DNA from: an uncultured Holophagaceae bacterium | Lineage (GTDB): Bacteria; Acidobacteriota; Holophagae; Holophagales; Holophagaceae | Assembly (NCBI GenBank): GCA_903884655.1 | Contig: CAISFO010000047.1 | Location: forward strand, 25,328 to 89,327 | Direction of reading: 5' to 3' | Length of the DNA stretch: 64,000 bases | Shown here: positions 9,123-16,479 of the stretch, one piece after another | How positions within the stretch are numbered: the stretch's first letter is position 1 | Layout: each line of letters opens with the position of its first letter | The notes under the pieces: model-generated | What the model was told of the DNA's origin: nothing | Seen by the model: the letters and a program-made list of their open reading frames with translations, nothing else | The model's database searches: none | Position numbers and translations under genes: made by a program

Positions 9123-10778
9123 ATGTACCAGAAGGATTTCCTGGAGCAGGTGCGCACGCAGCTCTCGGTAAAGGAGGATCCCTCGAAGCTGCGGGAGCGC
9201 GCCTTCGAGACCAGCTCGGGCATCCCCTTGAAGAACAGCTACACGCCAGCGGATCTGGCGAATCATGATCCGCTGCGGGACTTGGGCGCGCCCGGGAAGT
9301 ATCCCTTCACGCGCCATGTGCAGCCTTCGGGCTACCGGGGCCGCCTCTGGACCATGCGCCAGTACGCGGGTTTCGCGACGGCGGAGGAGAGCAATGCCCG
9401 CTACCGGTACCTGCTGGAGCAGGGCACCACGGGGCTGTCCGTGGCCTTCGATCTGCCCACGCAGATCGGCATGGATCCGGATCACTCCATGGCCCTGGGT
9501 GAGGTGGGAAAGGTGGGCGTGAGCATCAGCTCCATCCACGACATGCGGGCCCTGTTCAAGGACATCCCCCTCGACAAGGTCAGCACCAGCATGACCATCA
9601 ACGCACCCGCCTCGGTGCTGCTGGCGCTCTATCTCGCGGTGGCGGAAGAGCAGGGCGTGTCCTGGAACCAGGTGAGCGGCACCATCCAGAATGACATTCT
9701 CAAGGAATACATGGCCCGCGGCACCTACATCTTCCCGCCGCGCCAGAGCCTGCGCCTCATCACCGACATCTTCGCCTTCTGTGCGGAAAAGGTACCTAAC
9801 TGGAACACTATCTCCATTTCCGGCTACCACATCCGGGAGGCGGGCTGCACTGCGGCCCAGGAAATCGCCTTCACCCTGGGTGATGGCATCGCCTACGTGC
9901 AGGCGGCCCTGGACGCGGGGCTGAAGCTGGAAGCCTTCGCGCCGCGCCTCAGCTTCTTCTTCAACGCCCACAACCAGTTCTTCGAGGAAGTGGCCAAGTT
10001 CCGCGCCGCCCGCCGGCTCTGGGCCCGGATCATGAAGGAACGTTTCAAGACCGACGATGCAAAAAGCCAGATGTTGCGTTTCCACACGCAGACCGCCGGT
10101 AGCACCCTCACGGCCCAGCAGCCTGACAACAACATCGTGCGCACCACTGTCCAGGCCATGGCCGCCGTGTGCGGCGGCACCCAGAGCCTGCACACCAACA
10201 GCCGGGACGAGGCCCTGGCCCTGCCGACCGAGGTGAGCGCGCGCATCGCCTTGAGGACGCAGCAGATCCTGGCCTACGAATCGCGGGTGGCGGACGTGGT
10301 GGATCCCTTCGCGGGCAGCTACTTCGTGGAATCGCTCACAGACGAACTGGAGGCCCGCGCCCTGGCGCTGCTGACCAAGGTGGATGACCTCGGCGGCATG
10401 GTGAGCGCCATCGAAAAGGGTTTCCCCCAGCGGGAGATTCAGAACGCGGCCTACGCCTATCAGAAGGCCGTGGAGAAGGGCGAGCAGGTGGTGGTGGGCG
10501 TGAACCGCTTCACGGTGACGGGAGAACCCAAGCCGGACCTGCTGCGGGTGGACGAGGCCCTGGGCGCCCAGCGCCGTGCCGTCATCGCCAAGGTGCGGGC
10601 AGGCCGCGACCAGGGTCTGGTGGATGGGCGACTGGCTGCTTTGCGAACCGCTGCCGTTGGCACCGAGAATTTGATGCCGCATATCCTGAATGCAGTCAAA
10701 GCCGAGGCGACCGTAGGAGAAATCTGCGATGCCATGAGGACGGTGTTCGGGGAGTACCAGGAGCAGATGGTGCTTTGA
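9123..10778 (+). CDS. Methylmalonyl-CoA mutase, large (catalytic) subunit without B12 domain
   Basis: The 551-residue protein is the substrate-binding barrel of a two-subunit adenosylcobalamin mutase converting methylmalonyl-CoA and succinyl-CoA. Visible signatures are [49 protein letters not shown] and [19 protein letters not shown]. Family knowledge says Tyr (here in SGYRGR) and Arg (here in ARGTYIF) specify methylmalonyl-CoA over isobutyryl-CoA, supporting the call. The cobalamin-binding domain is absent, so a separate small subunit must be encoded elsewhere. GGGAGG precedes the ATG. It would serve propionate metabolism or production. Confidence 0.93.
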   Translation: MYQKDFLEQVRTQLSVKEDPSKLRERAFETSSGIPLKNSYTPADLANHDPLRDLGAPGKYPFTRHVQPSGYRGRLWTMRQYAGFATAEESNARYRYLLEQGTTGLSVAFDLPTQIGMDPDHSMALGEVGKVGVSISSIHDMRALFKDIPLDKVSTSMTINAPASVLLALYLAVAEEQGVSWNQVSGTIQNDILKEYMARGTYIFPPRQSLRLITDIFAFCAEKVPNWNTISISGYHIREAGCTAAQEIAFTLGDGIAYVQAALDAGLKLEAFAPRLSFFFNAHNQFFEEVAKFRAARRLWARIMKERFKTDDAKSQMLRFHTQTAGSTLTAQQPDNNIVRTTVQAMAAVCGGTQSLHTNSRDEALALPTEVSARIALRTQQILAYESRVADVVDPFAGSYFVESLTDELEARALALLTKVDDLGGMVSAIEKGFPQREIQNAAYAYQKAVEKGEQVVVGVNRFTVTGEPKPDLLRVDEALGAQRRAVIAKVRAGRDQGLVDGRLAALRTAAVGTENLMPHILNAVKAEATVGEICDAMRTVFGEYQEQMVL

Positions 10779-10851
10779 AAAATCAAAACCTCTCAAAGTC
10801 TTGTAAGTTGGAGCGGCCCAGGTACTCTTATTGCAATCTCCCACTCAGTCA

Positions 10852-10868
10852 GTCCCGCCGAGCGGGAC
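10852..10868 (+). other. Perfect hairpin in leader of the monohaem gene
   Basis: GTCCCGC, loop CGA, GCGGGAC. It lies about 20 bases before the ATG at 10888 and just before the ribosome binding site. No T-run follows. It could stabilise the mRNA or influence translation. Confidence 0.4.
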
Positions 10869-10887
10869 CGTTCCTCCCGGAGGCACC

Positions 10888-11142
10888 ATGCGCACCACCA
10901 CCCTCATCGCCGCCGTCGCCCTGCTGCTTGCCATTCCCGCCCAGGCCAAGATGCCTTGGGTCAAGAAGGCCCAGGAGGCCGGCTTCGCCGACGTCAAGAG
11001 CTGCCAGTCCTGCCACGCCGACAAGATGCCCAAGAAGGGTGGCGAATTGGCCGAGCGCGGCAAGTTTCTCGTGGACATGAAGGCCAAGAAGAAGGCCGCA
11101 GAAGTGGATCTGGCTTGGCTCAAGGACTACAAGGGCAAGTAA
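10888..11142 (+). CDS. Small secreted monohaem c-type protein
   Basis: This 84-residue precursor has a signal peptide (MRTTTLIAAVALLLAIPAQA), one CxxCH haem site (SCQSCH), and a lysine-rich remainder with many Lys-Lys pairs. The start at 10888 is preceded by GGAGG with good spacing. It should be a ~64-residue periplasmic monohaem cytochrome, presumably shuttling electrons in the cytochrome island that follows. No distal Met is obvious in the mature region apart from the KMPKK and DMKAK motifs, so the sixth ligand is uncertain. It is a clear tandem paralogue of the next gene. Confidence 0.85.
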   Translation: MRTTTLIAAVALLLAIPAQAKMPWVKKAQEAGFADVKSCQSCHADKMPKKGGELAERGKFLVDMKAKKKAAEVDLAWLKDYKGK

Positions 11143-11213
11143 TCCGCTGCTATCATAAGCTTTGACAAACGCTCACCAATTCGATTCCCGGTAACCCACA
11201 CCTAGGAGGCGCC

Positions 11214-11468
11214 ATGCGCACCGCTACCCTCATCGCCGCCGCGATGATCCTCTCTGTTTCCGCCCAGGCCAAGCTGCCCTTCGTCAAGCAGGCCAAGGAA
11301 CTGGGCTTCACTGAGATCACCAGCTGCAAGTCCTGCCACGTCGATGCCATGCCCAAGAAGGGCGCCTCCACCGCCAACGAGCGCGGCAAGTTCCTGCTCA
11401 AGATGAAGGCCGACAAGAAGGCCGCCGAAGTCGATCTGAACTGGCTGAAGGAATACAAGGGGAAGTGA
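11214..11468 (+). CDS. Small secreted monohaem c-type protein, tandem paralogue
   Basis: The 84-residue precursor has the same size and layout as the gene just upstream: signal peptide (MRTATLIAAAMILSVSAQA), single haem site SCKSCH, MPKKG motif after it, and a C-terminus ending in WLKEYKGK (WLKDYKGK in the paralogue). TAGGAGG precedes the ATG. The pair arose by recent tandem duplication. It is presumably a periplasmic electron carrier serving the large cytochromes downstream. A strong terminator follows, so the pair may form its own transcription unit. Confidence 0.85.
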   Translation: MRTATLIAAAMILSVSAQAKLPFVKQAKELGFTEITSCKSCHVDAMPKKGASTANERGKFLLKMKADKKAAEVDLNWLKEYKGK

Positions 11469-11493
11469 ACCCGCAAGACCACTCGAGAAAATC

Positions 11494-11524
11494 AAGCGCC
11501 GGGGGCCTATCCTCCGGCGCTTTT
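11494..11524 (+). terminator. Rho-independent terminator after the monohaem pair
   Basis: AAGCGCCGG pairs with CCGGCGCTT around an 11-base loop and is followed by TT. Confidence 0.75.
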
Positions 11525-11661
11525 CTGTATGTCTGCATGTGTATCCATTGCGCGGCGGCTGGGGCTAACCTGTTTCACGTTTGAGGATGTCTGGATCATT
11601 TATATTGTATGAGTCAATAAAACAGAAGATAGAACGGTAGGCAGAGACCCATACCCGACAA

Positions 11662-11675
11662 GTGACTTAGATCAC
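11662..11675 (+). promoter_or_regulatory. CRP/FNR-family-like operator GTGA-N6-TCAC
   Basis: GTGACTTAGATCAC is a perfect GTGA-N6-TCAC dyad, the core recognised by CRP/FNR-family regulators, 60 bases before the GTG/ATG start region of the 11-haem cytochrome gene. Its first 12 bases recur at 13637. The regulator is not in this window. Confidence 0.55.
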
Positions 11676-11734
11676 CAGCGTCTAGCAAGTCCCGGGAATA
11701 TCCGGCTAGGGTATAGAGGACTGATGAGGTGGTT

Positions 11735-13624
11735 ATGCGGTTTCTCTTCGCTGGATTACTTTCCATGGTGCTCGCCGCAGCACCTCCGAGCGCGAAGGAC
11801 TGCAGTTCCTGCCACGATGTGAATGTCATCACGTTCGAGGCTTCCAAGCATGGCAGCCTGGGCTGCGTCGGGTGCCACACCGACATCACCCGCCTTCCGC
11901 ATGCGGAGAAACATGCCCCGGTCAAGTGCGCCACGTGCCACGACGATCAGGTGAAGGCCTACGCGAAGAGCGTCCACGGTGTGTCCAAGAAGAACGGCAT
12001 GTCGGATGCCGCCACCTGCGCCTCCTGCCACGGTTCGCCCCACTCGATCCTGGGCGCCAGCGAGGCGGGCTCGAAGGTGGCCAAGAAGAACCTCCCGGAC
12101 ACGTGTGGCGCCTGTCACTCCAATCCCGAGTTCCTGTCCAAGCACAACATCCCCTTCGCGAAGCCGGTTGAGGCCTACCGCCTGAGCCTGCACGGCCGCG
12201 AAGTCGCCAAGGGCAACACGGCCGCAGCCTCCTGCTCCGACTGCCACGGCAGCCATGACATCCTGGCCTCCCAGGACCCCAAGGCCCACGTGAACCGGGC
12301 CCGGGTGGCCGAGACCTGTGGCGTCTGCCATCCCGATGTGCAGGCGGTCTACGCGGACAGTGTCCACGGCCTCGCCGTGCAGCGTGGCTCCAAGGATTCG
12401 CCCACCTGCACCGGGTGCCACGGCGAGCACAACATCCTGGCCCCCAAGGATCCCGGCTCCATGGTCAATGCCGCCCGGGTGTCCACGGTCACCTGCGGCC
12501 GCTGCCACGGCGATGAACGCCTCGATTCCCGCTACGGCTTCGGGGACAAGGTGCCTGCCTTCCAGGACAGCTTCCATGGCCTCGCCATCCGTGGTGGGCA
12601 GAAGACTGCCGCCAACTGTGCGTCCTGCCATGGCGTGCACAACATCCTCCCCTCGCAGGATGTCCGGTCCACCATCAATCCCGCCAACCTGAAGAAGACC
12701 TGCGGCCAATGCCATCCGGGCGTGGGCGACAAGATCACCCAGGGGCGGGTGCACGTGCGCACCGCCGGCGGCATCGAGCACATCTCCGTCAAGTGGATCC
12801 GGCTGACCTACTACCTGCTGATCCCCATGACCATCGGCTTCATGCTCTTCCACAACGGCCTGGATTGGCTGGCCAAGCTGCGCCGCCACAAGCCCCACCA
12901 CGGCACGGGCGAGCAGCTGCCCCGCATGAACCTGCTGTTCCGCATCTCCCACGGGATGGTGATGGTCAGCTTCATCGTGCTCGTCATCACCGGCTTCGCC
13001 CTGAAGTTCCCCGAGGCCGGGTGGGTCCAGGCCATGGGGCTCCACGGAGCTGGGGTCGCGCGCGGCATCCTGCACCGCATCGCCGCCGTGGTGATCTCCG
13101 CCGCCACCGTGTTCCACTTCATCCACCTAGCCCTGGTGAAGAAGGACCGGGTGATGCTCTGGGAGCTCCTGCCCAACTGGCAGGATGCCAAGGACATCGC
13201 CAACATGCTGCGCTACAACCTCGGTCTGATCGACATGCGGCCCACGTTCGGGATGTTCGGCTACGCCGAGAAGATGGAGTACTGGGCCTTCATGTGGGGC
13301 ACCGTAGTGATGGCTGTGACGGGCATGCTGCTGTGGTTCAAGGACCTCAGCCTGCGTTTCTTCCCCGTCTGGGTGATGGACGCCAGCACGGCCGCCCACT
13401 GGTATGAAGCGATTCTGGCCACCCTCTCGATCCTCGTCTGGCACTGGTACCTGGTGATCTTCGATCCCGATGTCTACCCCATGGACCTGGCCTGGCTGAC
13501 CGGCAAGGCCTCCGCCGACCACATGCGCGAGACCCGGCCCGAGTACTACCGTCAGCTCATGGAGAAGGAAGCCCAGAAGGCGCAGGCCGACACCACCAGC
13601 CCCGAGGATGGAACGGGCCACTGA
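11735..13624 (+). CDS. CbcL-like inner-membrane cytochrome: 11 c-haems fused to a cytochrome b domain
   Basis: The 629-residue protein starts at the ATG at 11735, preceded by GAGG; an in-frame GTG lies 6 bases earlier. A signal peptide leads into eleven CxxCH motifs between about residues 23 and 327 (CSSCH first, CGQCH last), many in repeated SVHG...CxxCHGxHxIL units. The C-terminal part from about residue 345 has at least four hydrophobic spans with His residues typical of a dihaem b-type cytochrome. The plan matches Geobacter CbcL-type menaquinol oxidoreductases passing electrons from the quinone pool to periplasmic carriers. A terminator follows and a second gene of the same plan lies downstream. 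Confidence 0.88.
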   Translation: MRFLFAGLLSMVLAAAPPSAKDCSSCHDVNVITFEASKHGSLGCVGCHTDITRLPHAEKHAPVKCATCHDDQVKAYAKSVHGVSKKNGMSDAATCASCHGSPHSILGASEAGSKVAKKNLPDTCGACHSNPEFLSKHNIPFAKPVEAYRLSLHGREVAKGNTAAASCSDCHGSHDILASQDPKAHVNRARVAETCGVCHPDVQAVYADSVHGLAVQRGSKDSPTCTGCHGEHNILAPKDPGSMVNAARVSTVTCGRCHGDERLDSRYGFGDKVPAFQDSFHGLAIRGGQKTAANCASCHGVHNILPSQDVRSTINPANLKKTCGQCHPGVGDKITQGRVHVRTAGGIEHISVKWIRLTYYLLIPMTIGFMLFHNGLDWLAKLRRHKPHHGTGEQLPRMNLLFRISHGMVMVSFIVLVITGFALKFPEAGWVQAMGLHGAGVARGILHRIAAVVISAATVFHFIHLALVKKDRVMLWELLPNWQDAKDIANMLRYNLGLIDMRPTFGMFGYAEKMEYWAFMWGTVVMAVTGMLLWFKDLSLRFFPVWVMDASTAAHWYEAILATLSILVWHWYLVIFDPDVYPMDLAWLTGKASADHMRETRPEYYRQLMEKEAQKAQADTTSPEDGTGH

Positions 13625-13636
13625 TTCCACACAATT

Positions 13637-13650
13637 GTGACTTAGATCCG
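13637..13650 (+). promoter_or_regulatory. Partial CRP/FNR-like site sharing a 12-mer with the 11662 site
   Basis: GTGACTTAGATC at 13637-13648 is identical to the first 12 bases of the upstream site, but the second half-site is TCCG instead of TCAC. It lies 111 bases before the start of the second 11-haem cytochrome and upstream of a terminator hairpin, so its role is less certain. Confidence 0.35.
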
Positions 13651-13680
13651 CTTTTTCAAACTACCCAAGAGTGGACAATA

Positions 13681-13711
13681 AATCGGAACCCCTTCCTTCG
13701 GGGTTCCGATT
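13681..13711 (+). terminator. Strong hairpin between the two large cytochromes
   Basis: A 12-bp perfect stem (AATCGGAACCCC / GGGGTTCCGATT) surrounds a 7-base loop. Only a weak pyrimidine tract follows, so it may terminate partly or protect the upstream mRNA 3' end. Confidence 0.65.
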
Positions 13712-13747
13712 CTTGTGTTCTGGTCCTGCAATCAAGGAGAACGCCTC

Positions 13748-15934
13748 ATGGTTCCGGATGTCCGATCCAATAGAAGCACGGCCCAGGAAAGCGGCCCTAC
13801 CAGGTTCCGCTTGCGAGGGTTCCTTCCGGTCCTGCTTTTGGTGGGAGGTCTCCTGATTGGCACGCCGGTTCGCGGGGCCGGCGCCAAGGCCGTGAAGGAG
13901 TCCTGCTACGACTGCCACAGCGACCAAAGCATGACCAAGGAGGGGCCGAACGGGGCCACCCTGTCGCTGTTCGTGGACGAGGCCCGGTTTGGCAAGGCCG
14001 TGCATGCCTCGATGGCCTGCAAGGACTGCCACTCGGCCATCCATAAGGACCATCCCGGCGACGGCAACCCCGTCCCGAAGGTGAACTGCGGGACCTGCCA
14101 TACCGAAGAGGACAAGATCTACCAGGGCAGCATTCACGGCATGAGCAAGTCCATGGGCGCCTCGGCCGCGGCCAACTGCACCGACTGCCACGGCAACCAC
14201 TACATCGTGCCGGCGAAGCAGACTGACTCACCGGTCTACAAAATGAACCTCCCCAAGACCTGCGCCAGGTGCCACGCCAACAAGAACGTCACTGACGAAT
14301 ACAAGATGAAATACCCGTCCGTGGGCTCGCAATACCAGGAGAGCATCCATGGCATGGCCCTGCTGCAGAAGGGGCTCATCGTGGCCCCCAGCTGCAACGA
14401 CTGCCACGGCGTGCATGACATCAAGCGCAGCGTGGACCGCAGCTCCCCCATCAACCACGCCAACGTCGCCAAAACCTGCGGCAAATGCCACGTCACCGTC
14501 GAAGAAATCTACAACAAGAGCATCCATGGGCAGTTGCTGGCCAAGGGCGATCCCCGGGGTCCTGTCTGCATCCAGTGTCACTCCGCGCACCAGATCGAGA
14601 CGCCCCAGGGCGGGCATTTCAAGGCGGGCAGCGACATGATCTGTGGCAAGTGCCACGCCGACCGGCTCGAGCACTACCGGGACACCTACCACGGCAAGGC
14701 CATGGCCCTGGGCAAGGCGAACACCGCCAATGCCGTGGCCGCCTGCTACGACTGCCATGGCCACCACGACGTGCTGCGGGTGGCGGATCCCAATTCCCAC
14801 CTGTCCCCGGGAAACATCGTCAACACCTGCAAGCAGTGCCACCCCAAGGCCAGCGTCAGCTTCACCAAGTACGCGCCCCATGCCAATCCCATGGATCGCA
14901 AGAACTACCCGGTGTTGAACTACGTCTTCATCATCATGACGACCCTGCTGGTGGTCACCTTCTCGCTCTTCGGCGGCCATACGCTGCTCTGGCTGTTCCG
15001 CTCCATCTGGCTCTACCGCCACGATTCCAAGCAGTTCCGCGAGGCCAAGATCAAGATCCAGGAAGACGATGAGCAGTTCACCCGCTTCCAGCCCTTCGAG
15101 CGCTTCCTCCACATCCTGGTGGTGACGAGCTTCCTGCTGTTGACCATCACCGGCATGCCGCTGAAGTTCTACTACTCCGACTGGGCCAAGGCGATCTTCA
15201 GCTTCTTCGGCGGCGCCGAAGTGGCCCGCACCCTCCACCATTTCGGGGCCGTGGTCACCTTCGTCTACTTCGTGCTCCACGTGAGCACCACCCTGAGCCA
15301 CCTCTGGAAGCACCGCGGCTACCTGAACAATCCGGAAACAGGTGCCTTCGAGGCCAAGCGCATCTTCAAGGCCATGGCCCACCCGGATTCCATGATCCCC
15401 ACCAAACAGGACGTGACGGACTTCGTGGATCACAACAAGTGGTTCTTCGGCAAGGGCCCACGGCCCGAATTCGACCGCTGGACCTACTTCGAGAAGTTCG
15501 ACTACCTGGCCGTGTTCTGGGGCGTGTTCGCCATCGGCGTCTCCGGCCTGATCATGTGGTTCCCGGAATTCTTCAGCAAGTTCATGCCGGGCTGGATGAT
15601 CAACGTCTCCCTCATCATCCACTCGGACGAGGCCCTGCTGGCGGCCGGGTTCATCTTCACGGTCCACTTCTTCAACACTCACTTCCGTCTGGAGAAGTTC
15701 CCCATGGACACGGTCATCTTCTCGGGCCGCATCTCCAAGTCCGAGATGATCCACGAGCGGAAGCGCTGGTATGACCGCCTGGTGGCCGAAGGCCGCCTGG
15801 ACGAATACCGGGTGAAGGATGAATGGGAAGCCTGGAAGGGCATCGCCCGCAGCGCCGGCTACATCTTCTTCGGCGTGGGTCTGGTGCTCCTCGTCCTGAT
15901 CATCTACGCCATGACCTCCCGCCTCGCCCACTGA
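13748..15934 (+). CDS. Second CbcL-like multihaem c / cytochrome b fusion, 11 c-haems
   Basis: The 728-residue protein starts at the ATG preceded by AAGGAG; a longer frame begins at 13715. A signal-anchor at about 22-43 is followed by eleven CxxCH motifs from CYDCH (53) to CKQCH (361). The membrane part then starts near residue 385 with several long hydrophobic spans containing conserved His (HILVVTSFLL, LHHFGAVVTF, HSDEALLAAG), and a final anchor lies near the C-terminus. It should be a quinol-linked inner-membrane cytochrome. It shares its plan with the preceding protein but the membrane half is longer. A strong terminator follows. Confidence 0.88.
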   Translation: MVPDVRSNRSTAQESGPTRFRLRGFLPVLLLVGGLLIGTPVRGAGAKAVKESCYDCHSDQSMTKEGPNGATLSLFVDEARFGKAVHASMACKDCHSAIHKDHPGDGNPVPKVNCGTCHTEEDKIYQGSIHGMSKSMGASAAANCTDCHGNHYIVPAKQTDSPVYKMNLPKTCARCHANKNVTDEYKMKYPSVGSQYQESIHGMALLQKGLIVAPSCNDCHGVHDIKRSVDRSSPINHANVAKTCGKCHVTVEEIYNKSIHGQLLAKGDPRGPVCIQCHSAHQIETPQGGHFKAGSDMICGKCHADRLEHYRDTYHGKAMALGKANTANAVAACYDCHGHHDVLRVADPNSHLSPGNIVNTCKQCHPKASVSFTKYAPHANPMDRKNYPVLNYVFIIMTTLLVVTFSLFGGHTLLWLFRSIWLYRHDSKQFREAKIKIQEDDEQFTRFQPFERFLHILVVTSFLLLTITGMPLKFYYSDWAKAIFSFFGGAEVARTLHHFGAVVTFVYFVLHVSTTLSHLWKHRGYLNNPETGAFEAKRIFKAMAHPDSMIPTKQDVTDFVDHNKWFFGKGPRPEFDRWTYFEKFDYLAVFWGVFAIGVSGLIMWFPEFFSKFMPGWMINVSLIIHSDEALLAAGFIFTVHFFNTHFRLEKFPMDTVIFSGRISKSEMIHERKRWYDRLVAEGRLDEYRVKDEWEAWKGIARSAGYIFFGVGLVLLVLIIYAMTSRLAH

Positions 15935-15950
15935 GGCCGGACGCACCATC

Positions 15951-15982
15951 AAGAGGCGCCGGACCCGTCCGGCGCCTCTTTT
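15951..15982 (+). terminator. Rho-independent terminator after the second large cytochrome
   Basis: AGAGGCGCCGGA pairs with TCCGGCGCCTCT, with a short CCCG loop, and TTT follows. Confidence 0.85.
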
Positions 15983-16084
15983 GTCATGGCGTTGAACCCA
16001 CTGCCTGGAACTCCCGGCAGATCGTGGTTCAAAGTGGACCATCTTCAATGGTTTGAGTCGGCCACAGGCATCCGTGACAAACCT

Positions 16085-16098
16085 GTGACTGCCATCAC
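16085..16098 (+). promoter_or_regulatory. CRP/FNR-family-like operator upstream of the dihaem gene
   Basis: GTGACTGCCATCAC is another perfect GTGA-N6-TCAC dyad, about 90 bases before the dihaem gene start. Its six-base spacer differs from that at 11662, so this is not a simple copy of that site. Confidence 0.5.
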
Positions 16099-16188
16099 TG
16101 ACACGGTTCTTTGACTACCCCAAAATCCTTTTAACGAACCACTTGGCTCGGGTCGAATTCGAGTCAGCCACCCCCCACAGGAGTCACC

Positions 16189-16419
16189 ATGCGCCGCATC
16201 ACCCTTCTTACTGCCGCCCTCATGCTGGCTCTGGCTCCTGCCGCCATGGCCAAGCCCACCACCGTCAAGGGTGCCAAGTGCACCATCTGCCACGAGGGTG
16301 CCCCCAAGGACAAGAAGTTCAACGCCGCCACCCAGAAGATGTTCCCCAAGTACAAGGAAGACAAGTGCAAGGACTGCCACGGCATGGCTGATGGCAAGTT
16401 CACTTCCAAGAAGAAGTAG
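16189..16419 (+). CDS. Small secreted dihaem c-type cytochrome
   Basis: This 76-residue precursor has a signal peptide (MRRITLLTAALMLALAPAAMA) and two haem sites, CTICH and CKDCH, spaced about 35 residues apart in a lysine-rich chain. AGGAG precedes the ATG. It should be a tiny periplasmic dihaem electron carrier. It is a separate transcription unit: a terminator stands before and after it, and a CRP/FNR-like dyad lies upstream. Its position suggests it accepts electrons from the membrane cytochromes encoded upstream. The exact family was not recognised. Confidence 0.87.
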   Translation: MRRITLLTAALMLALAPAAMAKPTTVKGAKCTICHEGAPKDKKFNAATQKMFPKYKEDKCKDCHGMADGKFTSKKK

Positions 16420-16433
16420 ATTTCCTGTTCTTG

Positions 16434-16466
16434 AAAAAGCGGCGCCGGAAACGGCGCCGCTTTTTT
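16434..16466 (+). terminator. Bidirectional terminator between dihaem gene and phosphohexomutase
   Basis: A stem of about 14 bp with a GAAA tetraloop is flanked by five A on the left and six T on the right, so it can terminate both the plus-strand dihaem gene and the convergent minus-strand mutase gene. Confidence 0.9.
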
Positions 16467-16479
16467 GTGTAACTGGCGA

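Noticed and set aside
8952..10844. A 630-codon minus-strand frame opposite the mutase
   Set aside because: Antisense to a gene with unmistakable mutase signatures; its extension into the amidohydrolase is in the wrong frame.
11529..11660. Additional small gene in the gap before the first 11-haem cytochrome
   Set aside because: Only short frames without a ribosome binding site; the sequence looks like promoter DNA.
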